Source of the DNA: Chitinophaga niabensis
GTDB lineage: Bacteria; Bacteroidota; Bacteroidia; Chitinophagales; Chitinophagaceae
Assembly: GCA_017849435.1 (NCBI GenBank)
Contig: JAFIGY010000012.1
Coordinates: forward strand, 434,001 to 498,000
Length of the DNA: 64,000 bases
Reading direction: 5' to 3'
Below, piece after piece: positions 9,004-18,075 of the stretch. The number at the start of each line of letters is the position of its first letter. Position 1 is the first letter of the stretch. Below the pieces are notes generated by a model. The model did not search any database. It was not told where the DNA came from and saw nothing but the letters and a program-made list of their open reading frames with translations. Made by a program: the position numbers and the translations under genes.

Positions 9004-10053
9004 ATGAGAACTGAAAACAAGCCTCCTTTCTATATCAAACTCAGCCATGTGCTGTTGAGCCTGGTATTGATCGTCATTATTCTGCGCACTACGAAAGATG
9101 TGCTGGCGCCCGTTGTATTCGGATTCCTGTTTGCGATCCTCCTGCTGCCGTTGGCGCAAGGGTTGGAGAAACTCCGCTTCCCGCGCGCATTGGCCGCTAC
9201 CGTGTCTGTATTATTGTTTGTGCTGTTCATGTTGGGATTGTTGTATTTCATTTCCTGGCAAACATCTACTTTCCTTACGGATCTTCCCGGATTGGAGAAA
9301 AAATTGTCGCAGCAGGCGCAAGAGCTCACCGTCTGGATTCACGACAAGTTCAAGGTAGATTCCGATCAACAGATAGCCTGGATTAACGATATGGCCATGA
9401 AGAGCGTATCCAGTGTTTCCCAGTTTGCCATGAATGCGGTTTCTTCTGTTTCCTCCGTTCTCATCTTTCTTGTTTTCATTCCATTGTATACTTTCTTTCT
9501 GCTGTACTATCGCAGATTGCTGGTACGTTTTCTGACACGGCTTTTCAAAAAGGAATATGAGGAAGAAGTGCGGGAAGTGATCGCGCATGCGCGGGTGGTG
9601 GTGAAAAGCTATGTGGTAGGACTTTTCATCGAAATGGTGATTGTGGCTATATTGAATATCTCTGTTCTGCTGATATTGAATGTGAAATATGCCGTACTAC
9701 TGGGTACATTGGGTGCTTTCCTGAATGTGATCCCTTATATCGGCATGATCACTACCATTATTATCACTCTGCTGGTCACGCTTACAACAGGCACGGCCAG
9801 TCTTGCCCTCTGGGCTGCCCTCGCATTGTTCGGTATTCATCTGCTGGATGCGAATGTGTTATTGCCGCGGATTGTGGGTTCGAAGGTGTCTATCAACGCG
9901 ATGATCACCCTGTTAGGCGTGTTCATCGGCAGCCTCATCTGGGGCATTGCCGGTATGTTCATTTCCATTCCCGCGATGGCCCTGCTCAAGATCATTTTTG
10001 ACAGGATACCGAATATGAAGCCCTGGGGATTATTGATGGGTTCAGGAGAATGA
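9004..10053 (+). CDS. AI-2E family transporter (PerM/UPF0118)
   Basis: A 349-residue inner-membrane protein with the family layout: two N-terminal membrane segments (KLSHVLLSLVLIVIILRTT, LAPVVFGFLFAILLLPLA), a third near 60, a soluble amphipathic stretch (about 95-145), then further segments. The family motif around PYIGMITTIIITLLV and the C-terminal PRIVGSKVSINAMITLLGVFIGSLIWGIAGMFISIPAMA are clear. Some relatives export the signal AI-2; others are Na+/H+ antiporters, so substrate is unresolved. It starts 10 bases after the metalloprotease gene and is probably co-transcribed with it. Confidence 0.9.
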   Translation: MRTENKPPFYIKLSHVLLSLVLIVIILRTTKDVLAPVVFGFLFAILLLPLAQGLEKLRFPRALAATVSVLLFVLFMLGLLYFISWQTSTFLTDLPGLEKKLSQQAQELTVWIHDKFKVDSDQQIAWINDMAMKSVSSVSQFAMNAVSSVSSVLIFLVFIPLYTFFLLYYRRLLVRFLTRLFKKEYEEEVREVIAHARVVVKSYVVGLFIEMVIVAILNISVLLILNVKYAVLLGTLGAFLNVIPYIGMITTIIITLLVTLTTGTASLALWAALALFGIHLLDANVLLPRIVGSKVSINAMITLLGVFIGSLIWGIAGMFISIPAMALLKIIFDRIPNMKPWGLLMGSGE

Positions 10054-10056
10054 GGG

Positions 10057-10530
10057 TTAGTTGACAGTAACCTTCAGTTCAGGAGCACGATAGAACTTGT
10101 CCGCAGCATACTGGATCACGATGTTATTGAAGAAGAGCACTTCGCCTTTCTGGATCGTTTGTTTCAGGTGTTTGCTCCAGAGGGGAGATAATTTATCCGA
10201 GCGAAAGGAGTCCCCGGTGGATTCCGTGTAAACTTTCACTTCTTTTGTTTTTTCATCCTGCAGGGCTTCCCGCTGGTCATATGTAAAATCGAAAGACACT
10301 ACAGGATAGGTTTTGTTATTGCCATCCCGTACTGTGAGTGCGGAGTCCAGCAGTTTTACCACTTCATTGCGGGGAAGGGTGTCACTGAGGAAGATGCCCC
10401 AGCTGGTGCGGAAATGCAGTGGTTTTGCTACAGCGGGTTTTTTGACGGCAGGCCTGGGTTTTGCCTGCGCCGTGGCGCCGAGCGCGCAACAGCAAAGTAC
10501 AATAGTCGTATATAACAGCTTCTGCATCAT
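10057..10530 (-). CDS. Exported protein of unknown function
   Basis: A 157-residue protein with a signal peptide (MMQKLLYTTIVLCCCALGATAQA) followed by a short Lys/Pro/Ala linker. The mature part contains GIFLSDTLPRNEVVKLLDSALTVRD and FFNNIVIQYAADKFYRAPELKVTVN, which looks like a small alpha/beta domain. I do not recognise the family. Two ATGs at 10530 and 10527 are possible starts; the frame extends to a TTG at 10536, but the ATG is preferred. It converges with the AI-2E gene, with three bases between them, and starts just past the valS terminator. Confidence 0.7.
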   Translation of the reverse strand: MMQKLLYTTIVLCCCALGATAQAKPRPAVKKPAVAKPLHFRTSWGIFLSDTLPRNEVVKLLDSALTVRDGNNKTYPVVSFDFTYDQREALQDEKTKEVKVYTESTGDSFRSDKLSPLWSKHLKQTIQKGEVLFFNNIVIQYAADKFYRAPELKVTVN

Positions 10531-10534
10531 AGGC

Positions 10535-10573
10535 AATAAAAAAGAATCGTCCGGTTACTAAACGCCGGACGAT
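10535..10573 (-). terminator. Terminator after valS
   Basis: On the minus strand ATCGTCCGG pairs with CCGGACGAT across a ten-base loop, followed by CTTTTTTATT. It lies nine bases past the valS stop and reaches almost to the ATG of the following gene. Confidence 0.8.
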
Positions 10574-10581
10574 CCTGAAAA

Positions 10582-13218
10582 TTATAACGATTTCAAACTT
10601 TCTTCGATCACCTGTATCCGCGCGATACAATCCGCCTGCTTGCGCCGTTCCGCTTCTACCGCTTCCGGCCTGGCATTCTGCACGAAGCGCTCGTTGGAGA
10701 GCTTTTTCTCCACAGACTGAAGGAAACCTTGCTGATATTCCAGGTCACGGAGCAACTGCTCTTTTTGTGTGGCGGTATCCACCTTGTTTTCGGTAACGAT
10801 GTAGAACTTGTCTTTCTGCACTACCAAAGTGATAGCACCGGTCACCGGTTCTTTCGTATAGCTGATCACGTTAGCATTCACCTGTTTGGCCAGAATACTT
10901 TCGATCTTTTGGAAAGCGTTCTCGTGGCGGGTTTCGATATGCAGTGCGATGCTGTCTTTCGGTTTGATCTGGTTTTTGTTGCGCGCGTCACGGATAGCGG
11001 TGATCACTTCCTTGGCGAGTGCGCCTTCTGCCAGTATACCTTTGTGCGCGGCGGAGGGAGCGGCAAATTGCCGGATCACGAGATCATCTCCGGCTGCACG
11101 GTCGCGAAGCAAATGATAGATCTCTTCCGTTACAAACGGCATGAAAGGATGCAGCAGTTGTACCAGTCTTTCGTAAAATCCGATGGTCTTTTCGTACACA
11201 CCCGCATCAATCGGCTGTTCAAAGCCCGGCTTGATCCATTCCAGGTACCAGCTGCAGAAATCGTCCCAGATAAGGCTGTAGATGGTTTTCAGGGCTTCGC
11301 TGAGGCGGAAGTCCCTGATCAGCTTCTCTACTTCTGCATGCGCCTCATTGAGGCGGTTTTCGAACCACTCTACTGCAAGCGTGGATACGGGAGCGCCGGT
11401 ATTTTCAGCGGGTTTCCACATCTTCACCAGTTTGAGCGCATTCCACATCTTGTTGTTGAAGTTGCGGCCCTGCTCGCAGCTGGTGTCATCAAACAGAAGG
11501 TCGTTACCGGCGGGAGAGGAGATCATGATCCCAAACCGGACAGCATCTGCACCAAAACGTTCGATAAGCTCCAGCAGGTCGGGGGAATTGCCCAATTGCT
11601 TGCTCATCTTGCGACCGAGCTTGTCACGCACCATCCCGGTGAAATATACGTCGCTGAAAGGCTTTTCCTGTTTATATTCCAGGCCGGCCATGATCATGCG
11701 GGCCACCCAGAAGAAAATAATATCCTGTCCCGTTACAAGCACGGAAGTAGGATAATAATAGTTGATGTCCGCATTCCCCGGCTGACTGATGCCGTTGAAC
11801 ACCTCCATCGGCCAGAGCCAGGAGGAGAACCAGGTATCGAGGCAGTCTTCATCCTGGCGGAGGGACGGCACGGTTTTGCCGAACTGTTGGGTGTATTGCT
11901 GAAGGGCTTCTGCATGTGTCTCCGCCACCACAAATTGTCCGCTTTCATCATACCAGGCCGGGATCTGCTGTCCCCACCAAAGCTGACGGGAGATACACCA
12001 GTCCTTCACGTTCTCCATCCAATATTTGTAAGTAGCCAGGAAACGGTCGCCGGGATGGATCTTTACATCGCCGTTCACTACCGCATCCAGCGCGGGTTGT
12101 GCCATATCGGCCATTTTCACGAACCATTGTGTGGAAATGCGCGGTTCTACAACCGTATCGGGATTACGCTGGCTGTAACCGAGCCTTGTGGTGTATTCCT
12201 GTTCTTTTACGAGCAGTTCCTGTTCCTGCAACGCAGCGATCACTTTCTTCCGTGCGCGGAAACGATCCTCGCCAACGAATACCATGGCGGCAGCACTCAG
12301 CGTACCGTCGTCGTTCAGGGTGTCTACTACCTCGAGGTGGTGTTTGAGACCGAGGTTATAGTCGTTGATATCATGCGCCGGCGTTACTTTCAGCGCGCCG
12401 GTACCGAATTCCTTATCTACATAACTGTCGAAGATCACCGGCACCTTCCTGTTCACCAGGGGTACGATGGCAAAGTGTCCTTTCAAATGAGCGTAACGCT
12501 CATCTTCCGGGTTCACGCAAATAGCAGTATCGCCCATGATGGTCTCGGGTCGCTGGGTGGCGATGGTGATGTATTCGCCGGTAGCAGTTCCTGTGGCGTT
12601 CACAATGGCGTACTTTACATGATAGAGCTTGCCGTTGAGTTCCTTATATTCCACTTCCTCATCGCTGAGCGCGGTTTTGGCCTTGGGATCCCAGTTGATC
12701 ATGCGGGCGCCGCGGTAAATAAGTCCTTTTTTGTAGAGGTCCACGAACACCCGGATCACCGCTTTGTAATAATGATCGTCCATGGTGAAGGTCACCCGGT
12801 CCCAATCCACAGAGCAGCCGAGTTTTTTGATCTGGTGGTAGATGATACCGCCATATTTATCTTTCCATTCGTAAGCATGCCGGAGGAACGCTTCGCGGGT
12901 CAGCTGGCTTTTCTCGATCCCTTTCTCTTCCTTCAGCATATTCACCACCTTGGATTCGGTGGCAATGGAAGCGTGGTCTGATCCCGGTACCCAGCAGGCG
13001 TTGAAACCGCTCATGCGGGCATGCCGTACGAGGATGTCCTGCACGGTTTCGTTGAGGGTATGGCCCATATGGAGCACACCGGTCACGTTCGGTGGAGGGA
13101 TCACCACGGTAAAAGGGGGACGGTTATCCGGTACAGAGCGGAAATATTGCCTGTCAAGCCAGTATTGATACCATTTGTCTTCTGCCGAAGCAGGAATATA
13201 GTTCTTCGAAAGTTCCAT
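10582..13218 (-). CDS. valS: Valine--tRNA ligase
   Basis: An 878-residue class Ia synthetase that charges tRNA-Val in the cytoplasm. The HIGH signature is H50-M-G-H53 in PPPNVTGVLHMGHTLNE and the KMSKS loop reads KMSKQLGNSPDLLELI. The editing domain and a C-terminal coiled coil typical of ValRS (last about 60 residues, ending in VEAERRKQADCIARIQVIEESLKSL) are present. Length fits the family. The ATG at 13218 is used; the TTG just before it is not needed. It begins 44 bases after the threonine aldolase gene on the same strand and ends at a terminator. Confidence 0.97.
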   Translation of the reverse strand: MELSKNYIPASAEDKWYQYWLDRQYFRSVPDNRPPFTVVIPPPNVTGVLHMGHTLNETVQDILVRHARMSGFNACWVPGSDHASIATESKVVNMLKEEKGIEKSQLTREAFLRHAYEWKDKYGGIIYHQIKKLGCSVDWDRVTFTMDDHYYKAVIRVFVDLYKKGLIYRGARMINWDPKAKTALSDEEVEYKELNGKLYHVKYAIVNATGTATGEYITIATQRPETIMGDTAICVNPEDERYAHLKGHFAIVPLVNRKVPVIFDSYVDKEFGTGALKVTPAHDINDYNLGLKHHLEVVDTLNDDGTLSAAAMVFVGEDRFRARKKVIAALQEQELLVKEQEYTTRLGYSQRNPDTVVEPRISTQWFVKMADMAQPALDAVVNGDVKIHPGDRFLATYKYWMENVKDWCISRQLWWGQQIPAWYDESGQFVVAETHAEALQQYTQQFGKTVPSLRQDEDCLDTWFSSWLWPMEVFNGISQPGNADINYYYPTSVLVTGQDIIFFWVARMIMAGLEYKQEKPFSDVYFTGMVRDKLGRKMSKQLGNSPDLLELIERFGADAVRFGIMISSPAGNDLLFDDTSCEQGRNFNNKMWNALKLVKMWKPAENTGAPVSTLAVEWFENRLNEAHAEVEKLIRDFRLSEALKTIYSLIWDDFCSWYLEWIKPGFEQPIDAGVYEKTIGFYERLVQLLHPFMPFVTEEIYHLLRDRAAGDDLVIRQFAAPSAAHKGILAEGALAKEVITAIRDARNKNQIKPKDSIALHIETRHENAFQKIESILAKQVNANVISYTKEPVTGAITLVVQKDKFYIVTENKVDTATQKEQLLRDLEYQQGFLQSVEKKLSNERFVQNARPEAVEAERRKQADCIARIQVIEESLKSL

Positions 13219-13262
13219 CAATTTGTTTTATCAGGCTGCAAAAATAGAAAATCCTGCGAATC

Positions 13263-14276
13263 TCAGGCCATGGCGCGGATAGCTTCTATGGTACGGGCAA
13301 CCATATCCGGACTGATATCCAGGTGCAGTACCATGCGTACCTGCGTTGGGGAGATGGCCATCACACGGATGCCTTCTTTGGCGAGGTAATCCCGGAAGGT
13401 GACCGGCGACCACGGATTTTTTACTTCGAAGATCAGGATATTGGTTTCCACGGGCAGCATGTGACCGATGAATTCCTTTTCCAGCAAGGCTGCAGCGATC
13501 TTTTTGGCGTGCTGATGGTCTTCGGCCAAACGGGATACATGATGTTCCAGCGCATAGATGCCGGTAGCGGCCATGTAACCGGCCTGCCGCATGCCGCCGC
13601 CGAACTTTTTGCGCACGCGGCGGGCTTCGCGGATAAAAGCGGCGGAGCCCATCAATACGGATCCTATGGGGCAGCCGAGACCTTTGTTAAGACAAACGGA
13701 AATGCTGTCAAAAGTGGCGCCGTATTGCGCGGGTGTTTGTCCGGTGGAGAGGAGAGCGTTGAACAGCCGCGCGCCGTCCAGATGAAGTTTCAGATGATGC
13801 CGGTTGCAGACGGCCCGTATCTTTTCGATCTCCTCCCAGTCGTAGCAGCAACCGCCGCCCCGGTTGGAAGTATTTTCCAGGCAAACGAGGGAGGTGCGGG
13901 CTTTATGCACGTCATCCGGGTTGATGGCTGCTTCCACATCCGTGGCGTTGATCATACCGCGGTCTCCTTCCAGGGCGCGTACCTGGGCGCCCGCATTGAA
14001 TGCGATGCCGCCGCCTTCATAAATGTATACATGGGCGAGGGTGCTGCAGATCACCTCATCCCCGGGGAGCGTGTGCACCTTGATGGCGATCTGGTTGCTC
14101 ATCGTGCCGGAAGGGCAGTAAAGGGCTGCCTCCATGCCAAAAAGTGCTGACATCATGGCTTCAAGTTTGTTCACGGTCGGGTCCTCGCCGAAAACGTCGT
14201 CTCCTGTGTCTGCCCGTTGCATGGCGTCCAGCATGCCTTTCGTGGGCCTGGTAAAAGTATCGCTTCTGTAGTCCAT
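13263..14276 (-). CDS. ltaE: Low-specificity L-threonine aldolase
   Basis: A 337-residue PLP enzyme that cleaves threonine or allo-threonine to glycine and acetaldehyde. It shows the family N-terminus (MDYRSDTFTRPTKGMLDAM), the GDDVFGEDPTVNKLE segment, the HLDGAR motif (aspartate 167) and the PLP-binding lysine K198 in LNKGLGCPIGS. Length matches LtaE. The ATG at 14274-14276 is the natural start. It precedes valS in the same direction, though the two are not functionally linked in any way I know. Confidence 0.93.
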   Translation of the reverse strand: MDYRSDTFTRPTKGMLDAMQRADTGDDVFGEDPTVNKLEAMMSALFGMEAALYCPSGTMSNQIAIKVHTLPGDEVICSTLAHVYIYEGGGIAFNAGAQVRALEGDRGMINATDVEAAINPDDVHKARTSLVCLENTSNRGGGCCYDWEEIEKIRAVCNRHHLKLHLDGARLFNALLSTGQTPAQYGATFDSISVCLNKGLGCPIGSVLMGSAAFIREARRVRKKFGGGMRQAGYMAATGIYALEHHVSRLAEDHQHAKKIAAALLEKEFIGHMLPVETNILIFEVKNPWSPVTFRDYLAKEGIRVMAISPTQVRMVLHLDISPDMVARTIEAIRAMA

Positions 14277-14665
14277 TGAAGAATTTGCAATGAGGATTAA
14301 TATAAATTAGAGAAGATATTAATTTGAATATGATTATTTTCCAATTGTTAAAATTTAACTAAAGCCCCGGAAATAGGGACGAAAAGACTATTAAATTTCG
14401 TTTTTATAAAGTACTTTGTTAAGGCAAACAGGCATAGAGACTGTTGCTGAAAGGTGCGCAGCACTTGATAGTGAACACATAATGTAGATCTTAACCCGGT
14501 CATCGTAACCCATCTTTGGACCATATCGAAGTAATTTGGAAGAGTGGGGGATTAGCACGATCTTTGCAGGCTAATTTCGCAACCGTGTAAGATATCACAT
14601 TTAAATGTTACAACAAAATTATCTTTTCGGCTGTTAATATATTCGTAAACCAATACTTTTAAAAT
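14277..14665. other. Intergenic region between ltaE and the primary sigma factor gene
   Basis: This 389-base AT-rich stretch separates two divergent genes. On the plus strand it carries a likely promoter for the sigma factor gene near 14535-14566. I see no RNA gene, no open frame with a recognisable product, and no clear TAnnTTTG box for ltaE on the minus strand. Confidence 0.5.
14535..14566 (+). promoter_or_regulatory. Likely promoter of the primary sigma factor gene
   Basis: TTTG at 14535-14538 (-33) and GATCTTTG at 14559-14566 (-7, one base off TAnnTTTG) are separated by 20 bases, the expected spacing. Transcription would begin near 14573, giving an untranslated leader of about 93 bases. 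Confidence 0.5.
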
Positions 14666-15523
14666 ATGAGGCAACTTAAAATTGCCACCCAGATCACCAA
14701 TCGTGATTCGCAGGCGGTAGAAAAGTACCTGCAGGAAATCTCGAAGATCCCTTTGTTAACTCCAGAGGAAGAGACCATACTGGCCCAGCGCATTAAGATG
14801 GGGGACCAGCGGGCTCTTGAAAGATTAACTACAGGAAACCTTCGTTTCGTAGTTTCCGTTGCCAAACAGTATCAGCACCAGGGCTTAAGTCTCAGCGACC
14901 TCATCAATGAGGGCAATCTTGGCTTGATCAAAGCGGCTCAACGTTTCGACGAAACCAAAGGTTTTAAGTTCATCTCTTACGCTGTATGGTGGATCCGCCA
15001 GTCCATTTTACAGGCGCTCGCGGAACAAGGTCGTCTTGTTCGCCTGCCGCAGAACAAAATTGGCACTTATAACAAAGCAAACAAGGCTTATATGGCCTTC
15101 GAACAGGAGAATGAGCGTGAGCCTTCCACCGAAGAGCTGGCTGAGATCCTGGAGATGTCTGAATCGGAGATCAACAATATCTTCCAGAGCAATACCCGCC
15201 ACATGTCCCTCGATGCACCAGTGCATGAAGCAGAGGACGTAGCGATGGGCGATCTGCTGGAAGGTGGGGATGTGACCGATGATGATGTGATGCAAGATTC
15301 ATTGAGGGAAGAGATCCGTCGCGTGCTCAAATCCCTGAGCCCCCGCGAAGCGGAAATTGTGAACGCGTACTTTGGTCTGGATGGCGAAAATGGCGCAACC
15401 ATTGAACAAATAGGACAGAAATACGATTTGACGAAAGAGCGTATCCGCCAAATCAAAGAAAGGGCCATCAAACGGCTGCAAAAAGCCCGCTACAGTGGTG
15501 CATTGAAATCCTATCTGGGATAA
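14666..15523 (+). CDS. rpoD: Primary RNA polymerase sigma factor, Bacteroidota short type
   Basis: A 285-residue sigma-70 protein. Region 1.2 (AVEKYLQEISKIPLLTPEEE), region 2 with NLRFVVSVAKQYQHQGLSLSDLINEGNLGLIKA and FKFISYAVWWIRQSI, region 3 (PSTEELAEILEMSESEI) and region 4.2 (TIEQIGQKYDLTKERIRQIKERAIKRL) are all present. It lacks region 1.1 and the large non-conserved insert of E. coli RpoD, as is normal for the Bacteroidota main sigma. That factor reads the TAnnTTTG promoters found across this window. A strong terminator follows. Confidence 0.96.
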   Translation: MRQLKIATQITNRDSQAVEKYLQEISKIPLLTPEEETILAQRIKMGDQRALERLTTGNLRFVVSVAKQYQHQGLSLSDLINEGNLGLIKAAQRFDETKGFKFISYAVWWIRQSILQALAEQGRLVRLPQNKIGTYNKANKAYMAFEQENEREPSTEELAEILEMSESEINNIFQSNTRHMSLDAPVHEAEDVAMGDLLEGGDVTDDDVMQDSLREEIRRVLKSLSPREAEIVNAYFGLDGENGATIEQIGQKYDLTKERIRQIKERAIKRLQKARYSGALKSYLG

Positions 15524-15554
15524 TTGGTTTAAAAAAATCTTCGAATCTGGGATA

Positions 15555-15591
15555 AAGCATCCCGCCTGTGAAAAGGCGGGATGCTTTTTTT
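15555..15591 (+). terminator. Terminator after the sigma factor gene
   Basis: AAGCATCCCGCCT pairs perfectly with AGGCGGGATGCTT across a six-base loop, then seven T. It lies about 32 bases past the stop. Confidence 0.9.
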
Positions 15592-15761
15592 ATGCCCTGT
15601 CAGTTATGAATTAAAATTTATGTGGAATTGATGATGGATGATCATTTTTGAGTTACGAATTAGAAATTAATAATTACGTTCCAGGGGTAGCAGAAGCCCG
15701 AACAGCTGGCTACCTTAGTGGTTATACGAAGACAATTCGTACATATTATTCTCAGACTCAT

Positions 15762-15769
15762 TATTTTTG
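15762..15769 (+). promoter_or_regulatory. -7 box for the DUF4249 gene, nearly touching the ATG
   Basis: TATTTTTG matches TAnnTTTG. The ATG at 15778 is only nine bases after the final G, so the mRNA would have a leader of about 0-3 bases. Confidence 0.55.
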
Positions 15770-15777
15770 CAAAGCTT

Positions 15778-16659
15778 ATGCGCAAGGCATCCATTACGCT
15801 GATCCTTACAGCTTTTCTGGGAACAGCCTGTGAAAAGCAGATCACCGTAAAGCTCCAGAACAGGGAAAATCTGTTGGTGGTGGAAGGGATGATTGAGGAT
15901 GGACGTTTTCCCATGGTCACACTCAGCCGCAGCCTGAACTATTTTTCGAAGATCACACCTGACCAGTTGTTATCTTCGTTCGTTCACGGGGCGAAGATCA
16001 CGGTATCCAACGGTATCCGCACGCACCAGCTGCGGGAATACAAAACAGACACCACCAATGGCATCGCGCTCTACTACTACACGGTAGATACGGCACAGAT
16101 ACAGACGGCTTTTGTCGGCGAGCGCGGCAGGAGCTACACACTGAAGGTGGAAGCCGAAGGCCAGACGCTGAATGCCATCACCACCATTCCGGAGTACCGT
16201 CTGAAACTGGATTCCGCCTGGTGGATGAAAGTGGAACAAGGAGATACCACGCGCACAAGGCTCATGGTGAAAGTAACGGCGCCGCCTGAAAGAGGTAATT
16301 ATGTCAGGTATTTCACCGCAAGGAACAAGGAACGGTTTTTGCCGGGACTGAACTCGGTATTTGACGACCAGGTCGTAAGCGGTACAACATTCAGTGTGCC
16401 GCTGGATGCCGGTGTCGATAAAAATCAGAAGGTCGATTTCAATACGTATGGATTTTTTTACAGGGGTGATACCGTTACGATTAAATTCTGCAATATTGAT
16501 CATAGTACCTATGATTTCTGGCGTACTTACGACTTCGCTTATACCAGTACCGGGAATCCCTTTTCCTCGCCTACCCGTATCCAGAGTAATGTACAGGGGG
16601 CGTTGGGTTATTGGGGCGGATACGGCGTAACTTACAGAACCATTATTATACCAAAATAA
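15778..16659 (+). CDS. DUF4249-type lipoprotein without a receptor partner
   Basis: A 293-residue protein starting at the ATG at 15778, with signal peptide MRKASITLILTAFLGTAC and lipid-attachment Cys18. The frame is open further upstream, but the signal peptide and the -7 box at 15762 fix the start. The mature part matches the DUF4249 pattern shared with the gene at 49238-50107: an early 'LVVEGMIEDG.FPMVTLSRS' segment, a 'GAKITVSNG' strand, and 'GRSYTLKVEAEGQTLNAITTIPE'. DUF4249 proteins usually sit next to a TonB-dependent receptor; here none is adjacent, and trxB follows 28 bases later. Function unknown; probably periplasm-facing or surface lipoprotein. Confidence 0.78.
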   Translation: MRKASITLILTAFLGTACEKQITVKLQNRENLLVVEGMIEDGRFPMVTLSRSLNYFSKITPDQLLSSFVHGAKITVSNGIRTHQLREYKTDTTNGIALYYYTVDTAQIQTAFVGERGRSYTLKVEAEGQTLNAITTIPEYRLKLDSAWWMKVEQGDTTRTRLMVKVTAPPERGNYVRYFTARNKERFLPGLNSVFDDQVVSGTTFSVPLDAGVDKNQKVDFNTYGFFYRGDTVTIKFCNIDHSTYDFWRTYDFAYTSTGNPFSSPTRIQSNVQGALGYWGGYGVTYRTIIIPK

Positions 16660-16687
16660 AATCAAAACCAACACAGTAAACAACAGC

Positions 16688-17635
16688 ATGGAAAACAATT
16701 CAGCACAGGAACATGTGCATGTCCTGATCATCGGATCCGGGCCTGCAGGGTATACAGCAGCCATCTATGCCGCCCGCGCGAATCTGAAACCCGTTCTATA
16801 CCAGGGCATCCAGCCCGGCGGCCAGCTTACCATCACTACAGAAGTTGAAAACTATCCCGGTTACCCGGAGGGTATCCAGGGACCGGAAATGATGGTGGAT
16901 TTTGAAAAGCAGGCGAGTCGCATGGGAGCGGACATTCGCTACGGGATCGCTACCGCTGTCGACTTTTCTGCACAACCTTATAAAGTGACTATCGATGAAG
17001 AAAAAGTGATCACCGCTGACGCGATCATCATTGCCACAGGCGCTTCCGCCAAATGGCTGGGGCTGCCCTCCGAGCAACGGCTGAACGGTAGCGGAGTTTC
17101 CGCCTGTGCCGTGTGTGACGGTTTCTTTTTCCGTGGGAAGGAAGCAGCGATTGTGGGGGCAGGGGATACTGCTGCCGAAGAAGCGTTGTATCTTTCCAAG
17201 ATTTGCTCCAACGTGCACATGCTCGTACGCCGGCATGAAATGAGAGCGTCCAAGGTGATGCAGGACCGGGTGTTGAAAACTTCCAACATCATGGTGTACT
17301 GGAATACAGAAACCCTGGAAGTAGTGGGAGAGAACAAAGTAGAAGGAGTGCGTATCCAGAATAACCAGACGCAGGAAGAAAAGGTGGTACCGATCAACGC
17401 ATTCTTCGTTGCCATCGGCCACCAGCCTAATTCTGATATTTTCAAAGGTCAGCTGGAAATGGACGAACAGGGGTATATCAAAACCATTCCCGGCTCCTCC
17501 CGGACAAGCGTGGAAGGGGTGTTTGCCTGCGGAGACGTACAGGATAAGATCTATCGCCAGGCTGTAACGGCCGCCGGAAGCGGTTGTATGGCAGCACTGG
17601 ATGCGGAACGATATCTTTCTGCCAAAGGACACTGA
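16688..17635 (+). CDS. trxB: Thioredoxin-disulfide reductase
   Basis: A 315-residue FAD enzyme that reduces thioredoxin with NADPH. It has the FAD-binding GSGPAGYTAAIYAAR near residue 16, the redox pair C140-A-V-C143 in SACAVCDGFFFRG (most relatives have CATC), the NADPH-binding GAGDTAAEEALYL, and the C-terminal FAD motif GVFACGDVQDKIYRQAVTAAGSGCMAA. Length is standard. It begins 28 bases after the DUF4249 gene and is followed by folB. Its stop codon is directly followed by an AATTCGTAATT repeat. Confidence 0.96.
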   Translation: MENNSAQEHVHVLIIGSGPAGYTAAIYAARANLKPVLYQGIQPGGQLTITTEVENYPGYPEGIQGPEMMVDFEKQASRMGADIRYGIATAVDFSAQPYKVTIDEEKVITADAIIIATGASAKWLGLPSEQRLNGSGVSACAVCDGFFFRGKEAAIVGAGDTAAEEALYLSKICSNVHMLVRRHEMRASKVMQDRVLKTSNIMVYWNTETLEVVGENKVEGVRIQNNQTQEEKVVPINAFFVAIGHQPNSDIFKGQLEMDEQGYIKTIPGSSRTSVEGVFACGDVQDKIYRQAVTAAGSGCMAALDAERYLSAKGH

Positions 17636-17636
17636 T

Positions 17637-17650
17637 AATTCGTAATTGAA
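17637..17650. repeat. AATTCGTAATT-type intergenic repeat after trxB
   Basis: AATTCGTAATTGAA begins one base after the trxB stop codon. The same unit recurs at 31331-31365, 48511-48530 and 48584-48602. Confidence 0.6.
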
Positions 17651-17656
17651 TAAACT

Positions 17657-18007
17657 ATGTTGACAGTTGCGCTGGAAGGATTGAAGTTTTTTGCCTATCA
17701 CGGGTTCTATCCCGAAGAACAAGTGATCGGCAATTACTTCTTCCTGGATATCCGGGTGAACCTCCCCGAGCCGGAACATTTTTCCGCTCTTTCCGAATCC
17801 GTGAACTACGAATCGCTGTACAATATCGCCGAACAGACGATGCGGGTGCCGCAGCAGCTGCTGGAACAGGTGGTGCACGATATTAGTATGGAGATCAAAC
17901 AGACCTTCCCCGTTATCAGTTATTCCCATGTTACCCTGCGAAAGCAATCCCCTCCTTTCGGCGGGGACGTTGCCAACTCTTTGGTGGCATTGGAAAAACA
18001 ATATTGA
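17657..18007 (+). CDS. folB: Dihydroneopterin aldolase
   Basis: A 116-residue cytoplasmic enzyme of folate synthesis that converts dihydroneopterin to 6-hydroxymethyl-dihydropterin and glycolaldehyde. The opening VALEGLKFFAYHGFYPEEQVIGNYFFLDI is the family hallmark, with the conserved Y-H-G and the E-x-x-x-G-N segment, followed by SVNYESLYNIAEQ. Length matches FolB. It lies 21 bases past trxB on the same strand, so shared transcription is likely; no other folate gene is nearby. Confidence 0.92.
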   Translation: MLTVALEGLKFFAYHGFYPEEQVIGNYFFLDIRVNLPEPEHFSALSESVNYESLYNIAEQTMRVPQQLLEQVVHDISMEIKQTFPVISYSHVTLRKQSPPFGGDVANSLVALEKQY

Positions 18008-18047
18008 CCATTCCTCAATTTGTCTTCTGTTTACAGTAAAGAAGGTG

Positions 18048-18055
18048 TATTTTTG
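18048..18055 (+). promoter_or_regulatory. -7 box for the TPR gene
   Basis: TATTTTTG matches TAnnTTTG. Transcription would start near 18062, about 14 bases before the ATG at 18076. Confidence 0.55.
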
Positions 18056-18075
18056 ATAACCCTTAAATTCGTCCT

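Noticed and set aside
10729-12981. A 750-codon open frame on the plus strand opposite valS.
   Set aside because: It is an antisense shadow of a well-supported gene: no recognisable domain, and its openness follows from codon bias of valS. The same holds for long antisense frames opposite secDF (2887-4416), the metalloprotease (7311-8471) and hppA (54583-55905).
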